64,000 nucleotides of DNA from Corynebacterium sp. 122RC1. GTDB lineage: Bacteria > Actinomycetota > Actinomycetes > Mycobacteriales > Mycobacteriaceae. How positions within the stretch are numbered: position 1 is the stretch's first letter; each line of letters begins with the position of its first letter. The stretch spans positions 124,001 to 188,000 of the forward strand of contig NZ_JANIKD010000002.1 of NCBI RefSeq assembly GCF_024580955.1, given 5' to 3'. Under the pieces are notes generated by a model. That model did not search any database. It was not told the DNA's origin and saw only the letters and a program-made list of their open reading frames with translations. Both the position numbers and the translations under genes were made by a program. Positions 20,463 to 29,761 of this stretch are shown piece by piece.

Positions 20463-21652
20463 AGGCTGCTGCCAGCACCATGGTCCTCGGGCACTGACGA
20501 GAACGTCCTGCTGTCGTCGTGGCCTCGTACAGAGGATGTCGCTTACACCGCCGCATCCAGCATTGTCATCGCGACGGGCTCGATGTCCGCGTCGGGATAC
20601 GGGCTGACCACCGAGATGAACGCCCCTCGTCGGCGCTGGCGATCCAGCACCATGTGAGCGCCGAATCCGGAGGCGTAACCGTTGTGCCACACCAGGGGTC
20701 GATCGGATCTGTCTTCAACAAACCACCCCGCCGCGACAGATTTAGTGTCATCAGTGAAGCGCACTCGGAAAGCATCCTCGTAGACACAGTCATCGGCGAG
20801 AAGGGTTGACATGACCGTGGCGAAATCATGGGCGCTTCCCCTGATCGCTCCGGCCGGTCCATAGCCTTGCCCGGTCCAGGGCAGTTGGTCAGTGCCCCAC
20901 ACGGTGACAGCGTTGAGGTCATGCGGGAGGTTTCGCTGTGCAGGTTGCTGAGCGCGCAGGCGTGAACACCCCAGCGGTATCGTCAGCCTGTTTCGCACCA
21001 GCGTCGGGTAGTCCGCCCCGTCGGCGGCCGCTAACGCGTGGCCCAATGCTGAGGCGGCGAGGTTGGAGTAGCTGAAGCGCCCGGCATGACGGACACGCGA
21101 TCGGCGAAGTTGGTTCATCAGATCGGCGAGGTTCTCGGGTTGTGGATCACCACCTGTCAGTACAGCACTGAGCGCTCGGGCTGCTGAGCGGATTCCCCCG
21201 CCGGTGGCAGGCAGTCCTGAGGTGTGGGTCAGACAGGACTCCAAAGTCGCTTCACCGGCAGCTGTTCCGGCCAGGGGGAGGTAGTCTTCGAGTCGGTCGT
21301 GCGGTGAGATCAGCCTGGTCTGCACCATGTCGGTGTAGATCAAGCCGTTGAGGGCTTTGCTGATTGAACCGATGTGGAACGTTTTCTGCAGGTCGCACCC
21401 GATCGTGGCGATGCGAGTGCCTGCCGGGCCGACTGTGGCGAGACAGGCGGCATAGACGGGACGCTTGAGCGGCAAGGAGTTGAGTAGAAGGCCTGCCAGA
21501 GCGGTGTCACCGTCTGTCGTTGATGCGTTTGTGAGACAGGCGGGTTTCATACCTGTTCACCCTACCAGCGACGCGTCTCACGAGTGGACACTCTGAGGGC
21601 GCCACACAGCGATCAAGATGTCACGCCATTTAGCGGACAAAGTCACACCTTG
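20458..21652. mobile_element. 1.19-kb insert that splits phoX
   Basis: On the + strand the insert is bounded by CCTTG at 20458-20462 and again at 21648-21652, 1190 bases apart. Each copy lies at the exact break in the phoX reading frame, and deleting one copy plus the insert restores it. The repeat may be a 5-base target duplication or microhomology used in illegitimate recombination. No terminal inverted repeats and no transposase are visible. The cargo is one serine hydrolase gene. The right edge, TGTGACTTTGTCCGC read on the - strand, looks like an IS end but has no partner on the left. Confidence 0.7.
20543..21550 (-). CDS. serine hydrolase of the beta-lactamase/penicillin-binding fold
   Basis: 335 residues with the class C-type active site: SxxK as S62-I-S-K65, YxN as Y161-S-N163, and an HxG triad element as H289-N-G291 in place of KTG. 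Such proteins include esterases, D-aminopeptidases and beta-lactamase relatives; the substrate cannot be told. There is no convincing signal peptide. The start is ATG after AGGGTGAACAGG. It is the only gene in the insert that breaks phoX and shares its direction. Confidence 0.75.
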   Translation of the reverse strand: MKPACLTNASTTDGDTALAGLLLNSLPLKRPVYAACLATVGPAGTRIATIGCDLQKTFHIGSISKALNGLIYTDMVQTRLISPHDRLEDYLPLAGTAAGEATLESCLTHTSGLPATGGGIRSAARALSAVLTGGDPQPENLADLMNQLRRSRVRHAGRFSYSNLAASALGHALAAADGADYPTLVRNRLTIPLGCSRLRAQQPAQRNLPHDLNAVTVWGTDQLPWTGQGYGPAGAIRGSAHDFATVMSTLLADDCVYEDAFRVRFTDDTKSVAAGWFVEDRSDRPLVWHNGYASGFGAHMVLDRQRRRGAFISVVSPYPDADIEPVAMTMLDAAV

Positions 21653-22629
21653 GACACATCAAAGCGGTCATGCAGGCGCTCCCACTTGCGCGCTGACTCC
21701 TCCTCGGGCACACCAAAGCGCTTGAGGTCCTCCGCGGCTCGCCCCTCGCCTTGGTCCTTGGCGTTGCCAAAGTATTGTTCAAAGTTCTCCTCGCCGGAAA
21801 GAAAGGTTCCCCATGGGGTCATGCCGCCGGCGCAGTTGTTGAGTGTGCCCTTGACCAGGGTGCCGGTGGGGTCGGCGCTGGTGCGTACCAGGTCGGAGCC
21901 AGCCAAAGGCCCTACCAGGCGGAAGTCGGAGTTGGCGGTGATGCGGCGGTTGAGCGGCCCGAACGTGCGGGTGAGCTCGCCGGTGCTGGCGTCTTTGGTC
22001 ACTTCTAAGATGGTGTGGCCGTGGGCGGCCAGGCCGATGTTGATGTGCTCGTTGGAGGGGTTTTCTGGGTCGTAGTCCGGGAACATCTGTGGTTCGGTGG
22101 TGTATTCATGCGAGCAGACATACACCATGCGCTCGGGGTTTTCGGGGTGTTCAATCAGGCCGGCGAAGTCATTGTTGAAGCCAAACTGGCGCTCGGCGGC
22201 CGCTGCGGTCTGGTTGTTGGGGTCGAACTCCGGGGCGTCCTCGTACACTGGGTCGCCCCAAGCGATGAGCACTCCGGCTGCGTAACCTGCGGGAACGGTT
22301 ACGCGGTCATCGGTGTTTGGGGCAACGTTCTCAAAGCGTAGCCCCGCGGGGTCTGCCGCTGCCGCCGCGCGTGACGTATCAACGGCGGTGGTAGAGGAGC
22401 TGGCATTTTCCGACGCCGGACTGCACGCCGCCAACGCAGCACCGCCACCAAAGGTCAAAGCGGTGAGCGCGGAGCCGCGCAAGACGGTGCGCCGGGAAAC
22501 GATGGTGCCGAAGTAGGGGTTGTCTGAGTTGTTGGTGCACTCCCCAAGACAGGCGTTGCCGCACTTGTAGGTGCAGGTGAGCTTGGAACGGTTGGATTGA
22601 AACAGCAGATTGAGGCCCTTGAGTGCCAT
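21643..22629 (-). pseudogene. phoX: phoX, 5' part (signal peptide and N-terminal half)
   Basis: 328 codons carrying the start and export signal of a PhoX phosphatase. A Cys-rich lead (CTYKCGNACLGECTNNSDN), usual for this family, precedes a twin-arginine motif (SRRTVLRG) and a lipobox (LAAC). The frame runs to FDVSK, then reads one foreign codon and a stop at the insert. The C-terminal half is missing, so the active site is incomplete. The promoter region with three 11-base repeats is intact, so a truncated, exported product may still be made. Confidence 0.85.
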
Positions 22630-22662
22630 GGGTGAAGTCTCCGATCACTAAGCGATGCCAGA

Positions 22663-22695
22663 TTGGCTAGGCGTTGGCTAGGCGTTGGCTAGGCG
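22663..22695 (-). promoter_or_regulatory. three 11-base direct repeats upstream of phoX
   Basis: TTGGCTAGGCG is repeated three times without mismatch (CGCCTAGCCAA on the phoX strand), 34-66 bases before the phoX ATG. An 11-base period places the copies on one face of the helix, as in PHO boxes bound by PhoP/PhoR-type response regulators. A possible -10 (TTAGTGAT on the - strand) lies between repeats and start. The regulator assignment is inferred from position and phoX function. Confidence 0.5.
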
Positions 22696-22847
22696 GAGAC
22701 TATGCGCGTGTGGTGACAATCTGGCACCGCTGAACTGAACCTCAAGTGCACTCCTGCTTCCTGGCGACCTCCAGCCGCGAGCCCGCTCGTGTACCGTGCC
22801 ATACTGGGCCCCGGTGCGCGTCGAAAAGCGCCCGAATCTAGTCGGAT

Positions 22848-25652
22848 CTAGATTGCTTCTAGGGGAGAGGTGCGCGCGGCGACTCGTGCCGGGGTGAGCG
22901 CTGTGATCCAGCCGATGAGTACCGCGCCCGCGCCGACTGCCGCCACCTTGCAAAGCAGGGCGGTGTCCAGGGTGGCGCGCACGGTGTCTGGTGCGAGTCT
23001 GCTTAGGACGATGCCGGAAATTACCAGCCCCAAGGTGATGCCCGCAGCGGCGCCGATTGCGGCGAGGAACAGTGCTTCGCGCTGGATGAGTGCGCGGATT
23101 TGCGTGCTCAGCAGCCCGATGGCGCGCAACAGGGCGTACTCGTGGCGGCGCACCAGGACGCTGAGTACCAGCGTGTTTGCCACACCAAGCACCGCTACCA
23201 CCAGCGCCAGCGCAACCAGCACATTCACTAGCAAGAGCACCTGGTTGAACAGTTGTGCCTGGCTAGAGGTGAAGTCCTGGCCCAAGCCCACGCGCAGCAG
23301 TGGGTACTCGCTGAGTTCGGCGCGCGCGGTGGTGAGGAGTTGTGCGGCGGGGACGTCCGGGATGGGGTTGAGGAAGTAGGAGGTGAGGTTGCGGGTGGGC
23401 CCGTATGGGAGGTCCTCCAGGCTCGAGGTGGAAATGACCAGGCTGCCCATGGTGTTGGAGGAGCTGTAGATGCCGATGAGGGTGAGGTTGTGGTACTGGT
23501 CGCCCAGCGCGCCGAGCAGCGGGACTTGAGCGCCGATGCTCCAGCCGTTTGCCGCGGCGGTGGCGGCGTCGGCAATAAAAGTGTTGGGTTGGGAGAGGTC
23601 GGTGGAGCCCGAAACCCCCTCAAGGGCTATGAAGTTTGCGGGGTCTTGGTTCATGACGGTGGTTACCGGCAGCGTCCCCTGCGTCTTCTGTGCTACCTGA
23701 ACTGGGGCAACGCTCATGGTGAGCATCTGGGCAACCTCGGGGGAGGTGCCTAATGCCTCAATGGATTCAGCGGGTACTTCAAAGGAGCCGTCGGCGGAGC
23801 TTTGGATGCTCACGGCGGCGGTGATTTCCTGGCGGACCTCGTCCGTCATCAGCCTGTTCGCGGCTGTGCTGAGCACCTGCGACGCAATCACCAAGCTCAC
23901 GCCGAGCGCAAATGCGAAGGAGGTTGCTGCGCTGCGCCGCGGGGTGCGGATCATGGACTGCGCCGCCATCTGCCGCAGTGTCCTGCCCGAAGAAGCGCGT
24001 TTTTTGCGGTGCGAGGCTGTGGTTTTTGGTGGCGCGAGCAGGGTACCGATCAGCACCAGCACCGCCGGGGTGATGAGGAACACGCTCAGGATGCACAATA
24101 CCGCCGCGGCGCCACCGGTGACCAGGGCGTAGGTGTGCGGCAGCGGAAACACAATCAACACTCCGGACACGGCGAGCAGCGCCAGGCCCAGGATTGTGCG
24201 CAGGTGCGTGGGGCGGGAGGTGAGCTGCTCGGATTGGCGCAGGGCTTCAAGGGGGCGCACTTTCGACGCACGCAGGCCCGCACGCAGCGCCGCGAGCACG
24301 GTGACGCACGCACCCACGACCACGGGCAGGGAGATTGCCTCCACCGGCACAGAAAACGCCGGAGGGGCTGGGGAAACCGCGGTGGTGCCAATCCATTTCA
24401 CCCCGGCCCAGCCGGAAGCGATGCCCACAGCGGTGCCGAGCGCGGAGCCCAGCAAGCCCAGCGCGGAGGCCTCCAGGAGTACTAGTGAGAGCAACTGCTT
24501 ACGCTGCACGCCGATGGAGCGCAGGAGGGAGAACTCCTCGATGCGTTGCGCCGCAACCACGCCGAAGGTATTGGAGATCACGAAAGCGCAGATCACCAGG
24601 GCAATGAGGGCGAATGCGGTGAGCAACATCCGCAGGAAGGTGATCGTGGTGCTGATCGTCCCTTCCAGTTGGGCCGCAAGCGTGGGTGCGTCGAGGAACT
24701 GGGCCTCGGGGAAGGTGGTGCGCAGGTAGCTCGCCAGTTCAGCGCCGTGCATGGTACGTCCGTTGAGCTTCATGGACCCCACAAACTGGCCGTCGGTGAA
24801 GGTGTGAATGAAGGTGCCCTCAGAAACCCTGATCTGGGAGGTTTCTGTTGGGGCGAGCACGTCGCGGGTTCCGCCCAAAAGTGTGGATTGGGTTTGCACG
24901 TCCTGGAAGATCCCGGTGATCAGGAGGTCAGCGGAAAAGTAGGGGTGGGTGACGTGAATGGTGTTTCCCACGGACAGGTTGCCCTCTTTGGCCATGGTGT
25001 CACTGATGACAGCCTCCGGGGCGTGCTGCTCGGGGGCGCGGCCCTCGATCACCTGGTACTTGTTGCCCACGATCTCTTCTGTGCCATAAAAGGTACTCAG
25101 CGTGGGTGGGCGGAATTGGAAGGGATTGTTGCCCTGGGCGTCGGTGACCGTCATGGAGTAGGCAGTATCAATATTGATTGCCGCTACCTCTGGGTTTTGA
25201 CGGATCGGTTCCAACAGGCTGATGGGGATGCGCTGATCTGAGGTGAGCAGGACGGAAAGCCCAAGGTTGCTGGACTCAAGCTGCTCGGTTGCCTCCAGGC
25301 GCTGCTCCGCAGAGGTGCCGATAATCCCGCGTTGCTGGCGCACAATGCTGTCTGTGTTTTGGTACTCGTTTGACACCAGCGTGTTGAGCGTGGACTGGAT
25401 GCTTGAGGTAAGCACCACGGTTCCCGCGAGGAAGGCCGCGCCGATTGCCACGGCGAGCAGAGAAAGCAGGAAACGCGCCTTATGGGAGTGAATGTTTTTC
25501 CCTGCGATGCGCAGCAACGCGGGGATCGCGCGCACAGTGTTGCCTCCGCTGCGTGGGCGCGTGCGTAGGGCAGTGCTGTTGCCCGCGCCTGTTCCCGCGT
25601 CCAAACCGTCAGCTCCTTGTCCCGAACCGTCCCCGTTCCCAATTCCAATCAC
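22848..25652 (-). CDS. FtsX/MacB-type ABC transporter permease
   Basis: Up to 934 residues. After a Gly/Ala/Ser-rich lead it has a membrane segment (about FLLSLLAVAIGAAFLAGTV), a large extracytoplasmic region, an FtsX block of three segments, a second periplasmic region and a final FtsX block. The two-FtsX plan matches lipoprotein or antimicrobial-peptide transport permeases. Such permeases need an ATPase partner, and none is adjacent. The start is uncertain: a GTG about 40 codons in (VRAIPALLRIAGKN) would remove the low-complexity lead. Confidence 0.75.
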   Translation of the reverse strand: MIGIGNGDGSGQGADGLDAGTGAGNSTALRTRPRSGGNTVRAIPALLRIAGKNIHSHKARFLLSLLAVAIGAAFLAGTVVLTSSIQSTLNTLVSNEYQNTDSIVRQQRGIIGTSAEQRLEATEQLESSNLGLSVLLTSDQRIPISLLEPIRQNPEVAAINIDTAYSMTVTDAQGNNPFQFRPPTLSTFYGTEEIVGNKYQVIEGRAPEQHAPEAVISDTMAKEGNLSVGNTIHVTHPYFSADLLITGIFQDVQTQSTLLGGTRDVLAPTETSQIRVSEGTFIHTFTDGQFVGSMKLNGRTMHGAELASYLRTTFPEAQFLDAPTLAAQLEGTISTTITFLRMLLTAFALIALVICAFVISNTFGVVAAQRIEEFSLLRSIGVQRKQLLSLVLLEASALGLLGSALGTAVGIASGWAGVKWIGTTAVSPAPPAFSVPVEAISLPVVVGACVTVLAALRAGLRASKVRPLEALRQSEQLTSRPTHLRTILGLALLAVSGVLIVFPLPHTYALVTGGAAAVLCILSVFLITPAVLVLIGTLLAPPKTTASHRKKRASSGRTLRQMAAQSMIRTPRRSAATSFAFALGVSLVIASQVLSTAANRLMTDEVRQEITAAVSIQSSADGSFEVPAESIEALGTSPEVAQMLTMSVAPVQVAQKTQGTLPVTTVMNQDPANFIALEGVSGSTDLSQPNTFIADAATAAANGWSIGAQVPLLGALGDQYHNLTLIGIYSSSNTMGSLVISTSSLEDLPYGPTRNLTSYFLNPIPDVPAAQLLTTARAELSEYPLLRVGLGQDFTSSQAQLFNQVLLLVNVLVALALVVAVLGVANTLVLSVLVRRHEYALLRAIGLLSTQIRALIQREALFLAAIGAAAGITLGLVISGIVLSRLAPDTVRATLDTALLCKVAAVGAGAVLIGWITALTPARVAARTSPLEAI

Positions 25653-26050
25653 GCTGTTGCACCTAGGGCAATGGTGCTTGCAGGAAGTGCCGCAGGGGTT
25701 CCCGTATGGGAGCTTGCGGGGGCGTCGGGGTTCGGGCTGAACACGGAACTAGTGGTCCTCTTCTCCCCCTTGAGGGTGGGGTCTGGAAGGCGGGATGTGG
25801 AAAAAGGGTTTCTGTTTAATTATCGCGCACGGAATTGAATTGTTACTGATTCATGCTCGCATACGGTGGAGTTCGGAATCAAAGCCAACCAAGCCCGCCA
25901 AAAGGACCGATGGATCGCGGGAGGAAGAGGCGCGGGAACTGCGAAAACCGTGGGATCAGCGCGAAAACTGTGTGAGATAGGCCAAGGAACCGGGCAGATT
26001 GTGTGCCCGATCAAAATATTTCCCACGGTGCGTGGATATGCTTGGTCAAT

Positions 26051-27412
26051 ATGAGCACAACACACCAGCCATCCATTTCTTCAGCTGGCCCCCACCGCCC
26101 GAAGTTTCATGTCTCGCCGCCGCAGGGCCGCCTGAATGACCCGAACGGCATGTTCGTGGATGGTGATACGCTCCACGTGTACTACCAGCACGACCCCGCC
26201 TTCCCCTTTGGCGCCAAGCGCACGGGGTGGGGCCACGCCTCCGCGAAGCTCGATGAACTGGTGTGGACGCACCACCCGGACGCCCTCTACCCGGATGCCC
26301 CCTATGACCTGCATGGCGTCTACTCGGGCGGCGCGGCCCGCGACGATGACGGCCAGGTGTACCTCTTCTATACCGGCAACCTCAAGGTGGACGGGGAACG
26401 CATCCCCAGCCAAAACATCGTGCCAGCGGTGGGCTACGGCGACCCCATGGGCGGGATCTACCGCCGTAGCGAGCACAACCCCCTCATCGCACGCCAAGAA
26501 CCGGGCTTTACTGGGCATTTCCGCGACCCAATGGTGACCAAAGACCCCACGGGGCAGTCCAAGTGGCGCATGGTGATCGGTGCGCAGCGCGAGGACGAAA
26601 CTCCAGCAGTGGCCCTGTACCGCGGTGAAGACCTCTTCCACTGGGAGTTTGCAGGCGCGCTGGAGTTCAGCATCGACCATGCCCAGCCGGGGTCCGCACC
26701 CGACCTCGTGCCCGGCGGGTTCATGTGGGAGTGCCCGAACCTCATCACATTGTGCGACGAGGAAACCGGCGAGGACCTGGACGTCCTCATTATGTGCCCC
26801 CAGGGTCTCGCCCCGATCACCGACACCCAAGGCAACACCCACTACGCATCTTCTGACCAGTGCGGTTACTTGGTTGGGCGCCTTCACAGCACCACGTTTG
26901 AGGTTCTGCGTGGTTTCAGTGAACTGGATTTTGGCCACCAGTTCTACGCACCGCAGGTCACGGCCTACGAGCAGGGCGCGTTGCTCGTCGGTTGGATGGG
27001 ACTGCCTGCGCAAGATGACACCCCCACCGTCACCGAGGAAGGCTGGGTCCATACCCTCACCACGCCGCGCATGCTGCGCCTTCGTGGCGGGCGTTTGTTC
27101 CAGGAGTTGCTGCTTCCCAAGGAGGCCCTGGTTCATCGCGAGGAAATCACGGGGGAGGGTGCGTGGGAGCTTTACGACGCCGCTGGCGCCGCAGGGCTCA
27201 AGGTGAGTGTTGCCGATGGCGCGCTGAGTTTGGATGTGGCGGGAGATGTGCGCCAGTGCGCGTTGCCAGAGCAGGGTGGGGAACTCGTGATCTACGCCGA
27301 TGGATGTGCTGTGGAAGTCACTGCGGGCGGCGGTGCGGTGGCGTTGGCCAGTGCCGTGTTTGCCGCGGATCCGCGGGGCTGGGCTGGGGTGCGCCGCGTG
27401 AGCAATTTCTGA
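26051..27412 (+). CDS. scrB: sucrose-6-phosphate hydrolase / GH32 beta-fructosidase
   Basis: 453 residues from ATG 26051. The GH32 active site is intact: NDPNG with the nucleophile, FRDPMV (RDP motif) and WECPN with the acid/base Glu. There is no signal peptide, so it is cytoplasmic and should cleave the sucrose-6-phosphate made by PtsS encoded next door. A -10-like TATGCT at 26036-26041 lies so close that the mRNA may be leaderless. A strong terminator follows, so ptsS is probably transcribed separately. Confidence 0.88.
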   Translation: MSTTHQPSISSAGPHRPKFHVSPPQGRLNDPNGMFVDGDTLHVYYQHDPAFPFGAKRTGWGHASAKLDELVWTHHPDALYPDAPYDLHGVYSGGAARDDDGQVYLFYTGNLKVDGERIPSQNIVPAVGYGDPMGGIYRRSEHNPLIARQEPGFTGHFRDPMVTKDPTGQSKWRMVIGAQREDETPAVALYRGEDLFHWEFAGALEFSIDHAQPGSAPDLVPGGFMWECPNLITLCDEETGEDLDVLIMCPQGLAPITDTQGNTHYASSDQCGYLVGRLHSTTFEVLRGFSELDFGHQFYAPQVTAYEQGALLVGWMGLPAQDDTPTVTEEGWVHTLTTPRMLRLRGGRLFQELLLPKEALVHREEITGEGAWELYDAAGAAGLKVSVADGALSLDVAGDVRQCALPEQGGELVIYADGCAVEVTAGGGAVALASAVFAADPRGWAGVRRVSNF

Positions 27413-27447
27413 TGTTCTCATGAGGGGACGGGTGTAATTTCCGGTTT

Positions 27448-27496
27448 TGTCCGATACCACAATTGCGATGTTTGCTTGTGGTATCGGACATTTTTT
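27448..27496 (+). terminator. terminator of scrB
   Basis: TGTCCGATACCACAA (27448-27462) pairs perfectly with TTGTGGTATCGGACA (27476-27490), a 15-bp stem with a 13-base loop, followed by six T. The rest of the 295-base gap before ptsS is AT-rich; TAATGA at about 27654 is a possible ptsS -10. Confidence 0.85.
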
Positions 27497-27707
27497 GTTT
27501 CTGTGGTACCGGTTTTGGGGGTAAATGAAAATCATCCCTGTTCAGTGGCAGATTTTCGCAGGCCGTTGGTAGCACATTCGCCACCTTAGGGTGATGGGCA
27601 TTACATTTGGGAAATGTTGTGATTTAGCTTGTATTCCTTCTGTTTTGTTGGTCTAATGATGTGAAGTTCTGTGAAAGTTCAAGTTCCTACAACGCAAAAG
27701 GAATGCA

Positions 27708-29711
27708 ATGCAACATAAGGAAGTAGCCAGCCGTGTGCTCACGGCTATTGGTGGCGAGGAAAACCTCGTTGCCGCTGCGCACTGCGCTACGCGTCTGCGT
27801 ATGGTCCTGAAGGACTCCAAGGATGTGGACCAGGCTGCACTGGACAATGACCCCGACCTCAAGGGCACCTTTGAGACCGGCGGCATGTACCAAATCATCG
27901 TTGGCCCAGGTGACGTGAACAATGTGTTCGCTGAGCTGGACAAGATGACTTCCAAAAACATCGCCGTGTCCACTGAGGAGCTCAAGGAAGTTGCCGCAAA
28001 GTCCGGCAACTGGTTCACCCGTGCGGTGAAGGTCCTCGCGGACATCTTCGTTCCACTCATCCCGATCCTCGTGGGTGGCGGTTTGTTGATGGCAATCAAC
28101 AACGTGCTCACCTCCCAGGACCTGTTCGGCCCACAGTCCCTGGTGGAGCAGTTCCCGAACATCGCCGGCATGGCGGAAATGATCAACTTGTTGGCTGCTG
28201 CACCGTTTGCCTTCCTTCCCGTGCTGGTGGGTTTCACGGCCACCAAGCGCTTCGGCGGCAACGAGTTCCTGGGCGCCGGCATGGGTATGGCCATGGTGTT
28301 CCCATCCCTGGTCAATGGCTACGGCGTGGCAGAGGCGATTGCCGACGGCTCCATGCCCTACTGGAACCTCTTCGGTCTTGATGTTGCACAGGCTGGCTAC
28401 CAGGGCACCGTCCTGCCAGTGCTCGCTGTTTCCTGGATCTTGGCCACGTTGGAGAAGTTCTTCCACCGCACTTTCAAGGGCACTGCTGACTTCCTGATCA
28501 CCCCAGTGCTCACGCTGCTGATCACCGGCTTCATCACCTTCATTGCCGTGGGTCCTGCGCTGCGCTGGGTGGGCGACATGCTCGCGCAAGGCCTGGCAAA
28601 CGGCTACGAGGCCGGCGGTATCTTCGCTGGTCTGCTGTTTGGCCTGGTCTACTCCCCAATCGTGATCACCGGCTTGCACCAGTCCTTCCCGCCGATCGAG
28701 CTCATGCTCTTCGAGCAAGGCGGTTCCTTCATCTTTGCTACCGCCTCCATGGCCAACATTGCACAGGGTGCCGTGGCATTCGCGGTGTACTTCCTCAGCA
28801 AGAACGAGAAGCTCAGGGGTCTGGCGGGTGCCTCTGGTACTTCCGCAATCTTCGGTATTACCGAGCCTGCAATCTTCGGTGTAAACCTGCGCCTGCGCTG
28901 GCCGTTCTACATCGGCCTCGGCGCTGCCGGCATCGGCTCGGCACTGGTTGCCCTGTTCGACGTCAAGGCCAAGGCGCTGGGCGCAGCAGGCTTCATTGGT
29001 GCGGTGTCCATCCGCGCAGAGGATATCCCGCAGTTCCTTGTGATCGCCGTGATTACCTTCATCGTGGCCTTCATCGCAGCCTTCGCTTACGGCCGCTACC
29101 TGGTAACCAAGAACGGCACCATCGATCCTGACGCAACTGACAGCGTGCAGGCAGATGCCGCGGCAGCCGCAGCGCTGGCAGAGGTCATCCCGCCAGCAGC
29201 GCCAAACGCCCTGGATGTTGTGGCCCCACTCACCGGTGAGGCAGAGGTGCTCTCCAACGTGTCTGACCCAATGTTTGCCCAGGGCAAGCTGGGCGCGGGT
29301 ATTGCAATCGTGCCAACCGAAGGCCGCTTGGTAGCCCCAGTTGACGGCAAGATCGTGGTTGCCTTCCCATCCGGCCACGCCTTTGCAGTGCGCACCCAGG
29401 GTGCAGACGGCAAGGACGTAGACATCCTCATGCACGTGGGCTTTGACACCGTGAACCTCAAGGGCGAGCACTTCACTGCCCACAAGCAGCAAGGCGATGA
29501 GGTCAAGGCAGGCGACCTGCTCTGCGAGTTCGACATCGATGCCATCAAGGCCGCAGGCTACGAGGTCACCACTCCCGTGGTGGTGTCCAACTCCAAGCGC
29601 ACCGGCCCGGTGCTCCCGGTCCCAGGTGCAATCCCTGGCCCGGTGATCGCCGGCGAGCGCGTAATGACCGTGGATCCAAAGGCCGCTCCAGTGGAAACCA
29701 CGAACGTTTAA
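27708..29711 (+). CDS. ptsS: sucrose-specific PTS enzyme II (EIIBCA)
   Basis: 667 residues. Domain order is EIIB, with phosphorylated Cys26 in AAHCATRLRM; EIIC, a membrane part of about 10 segments with FGITEPAIFGVNL; and EIIA, with the active His in ILMHVGFDTVNL. All three domains in one chain match corynebacterial PtsS. It imports sucrose and phosphorylates it to sucrose-6-phosphate, the substrate of ScrB upstream. A bidirectional terminator separates it from nadC. Confidence 0.9.
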   Translation: MQHKEVASRVLTAIGGEENLVAAAHCATRLRMVLKDSKDVDQAALDNDPDLKGTFETGGMYQIIVGPGDVNNVFAELDKMTSKNIAVSTEELKEVAAKSGNWFTRAVKVLADIFVPLIPILVGGGLLMAINNVLTSQDLFGPQSLVEQFPNIAGMAEMINLLAAAPFAFLPVLVGFTATKRFGGNEFLGAGMGMAMVFPSLVNGYGVAEAIADGSMPYWNLFGLDVAQAGYQGTVLPVLAVSWILATLEKFFHRTFKGTADFLITPVLTLLITGFITFIAVGPALRWVGDMLAQGLANGYEAGGIFAGLLFGLVYSPIVITGLHQSFPPIELMLFEQGGSFIFATASMANIAQGAVAFAVYFLSKNEKLRGLAGASGTSAIFGITEPAIFGVNLRLRWPFYIGLGAAGIGSALVALFDVKAKALGAAGFIGAVSIRAEDIPQFLVIAVITFIVAFIAAFAYGRYLVTKNGTIDPDATDSVQADAAAAAALAEVIPPAAPNALDVVAPLTGEAEVLSNVSDPMFAQGKLGAGIAIVPTEGRLVAPVDGKIVVAFPSGHAFAVRTQGADGKDVDILMHVGFDTVNLKGEHFTAHKQQGDEVKAGDLLCEFDIDAIKAAGYEVTTPVVVSNSKRTGPVLPVPGAIPGPVIAGERVMTVDPKAAPVETTNV

Positions 29712-29731
29712 GCGCATTCAGCTCAATGCTC

Positions 29732-29757
29732 AAACCACCTACCGCGGTAGGTGGTTT
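29732..29757. terminator. bidirectional terminator between ptsS and nadC
   Basis: A perfect 26-base palindrome built from AAACCACCTACCG and its complement, with T-rich flanks on both sides. It serves the convergent ends of ptsS and nadC. Confidence 0.85.
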
Positions 29758-29761
29758 TGTG

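Noticed and set aside
20458..21652. A complete IS element in phoX
   Set aside because: No transposase and no matching terminal inverted repeats are present; only a hydrolase gene and a short direct repeat.
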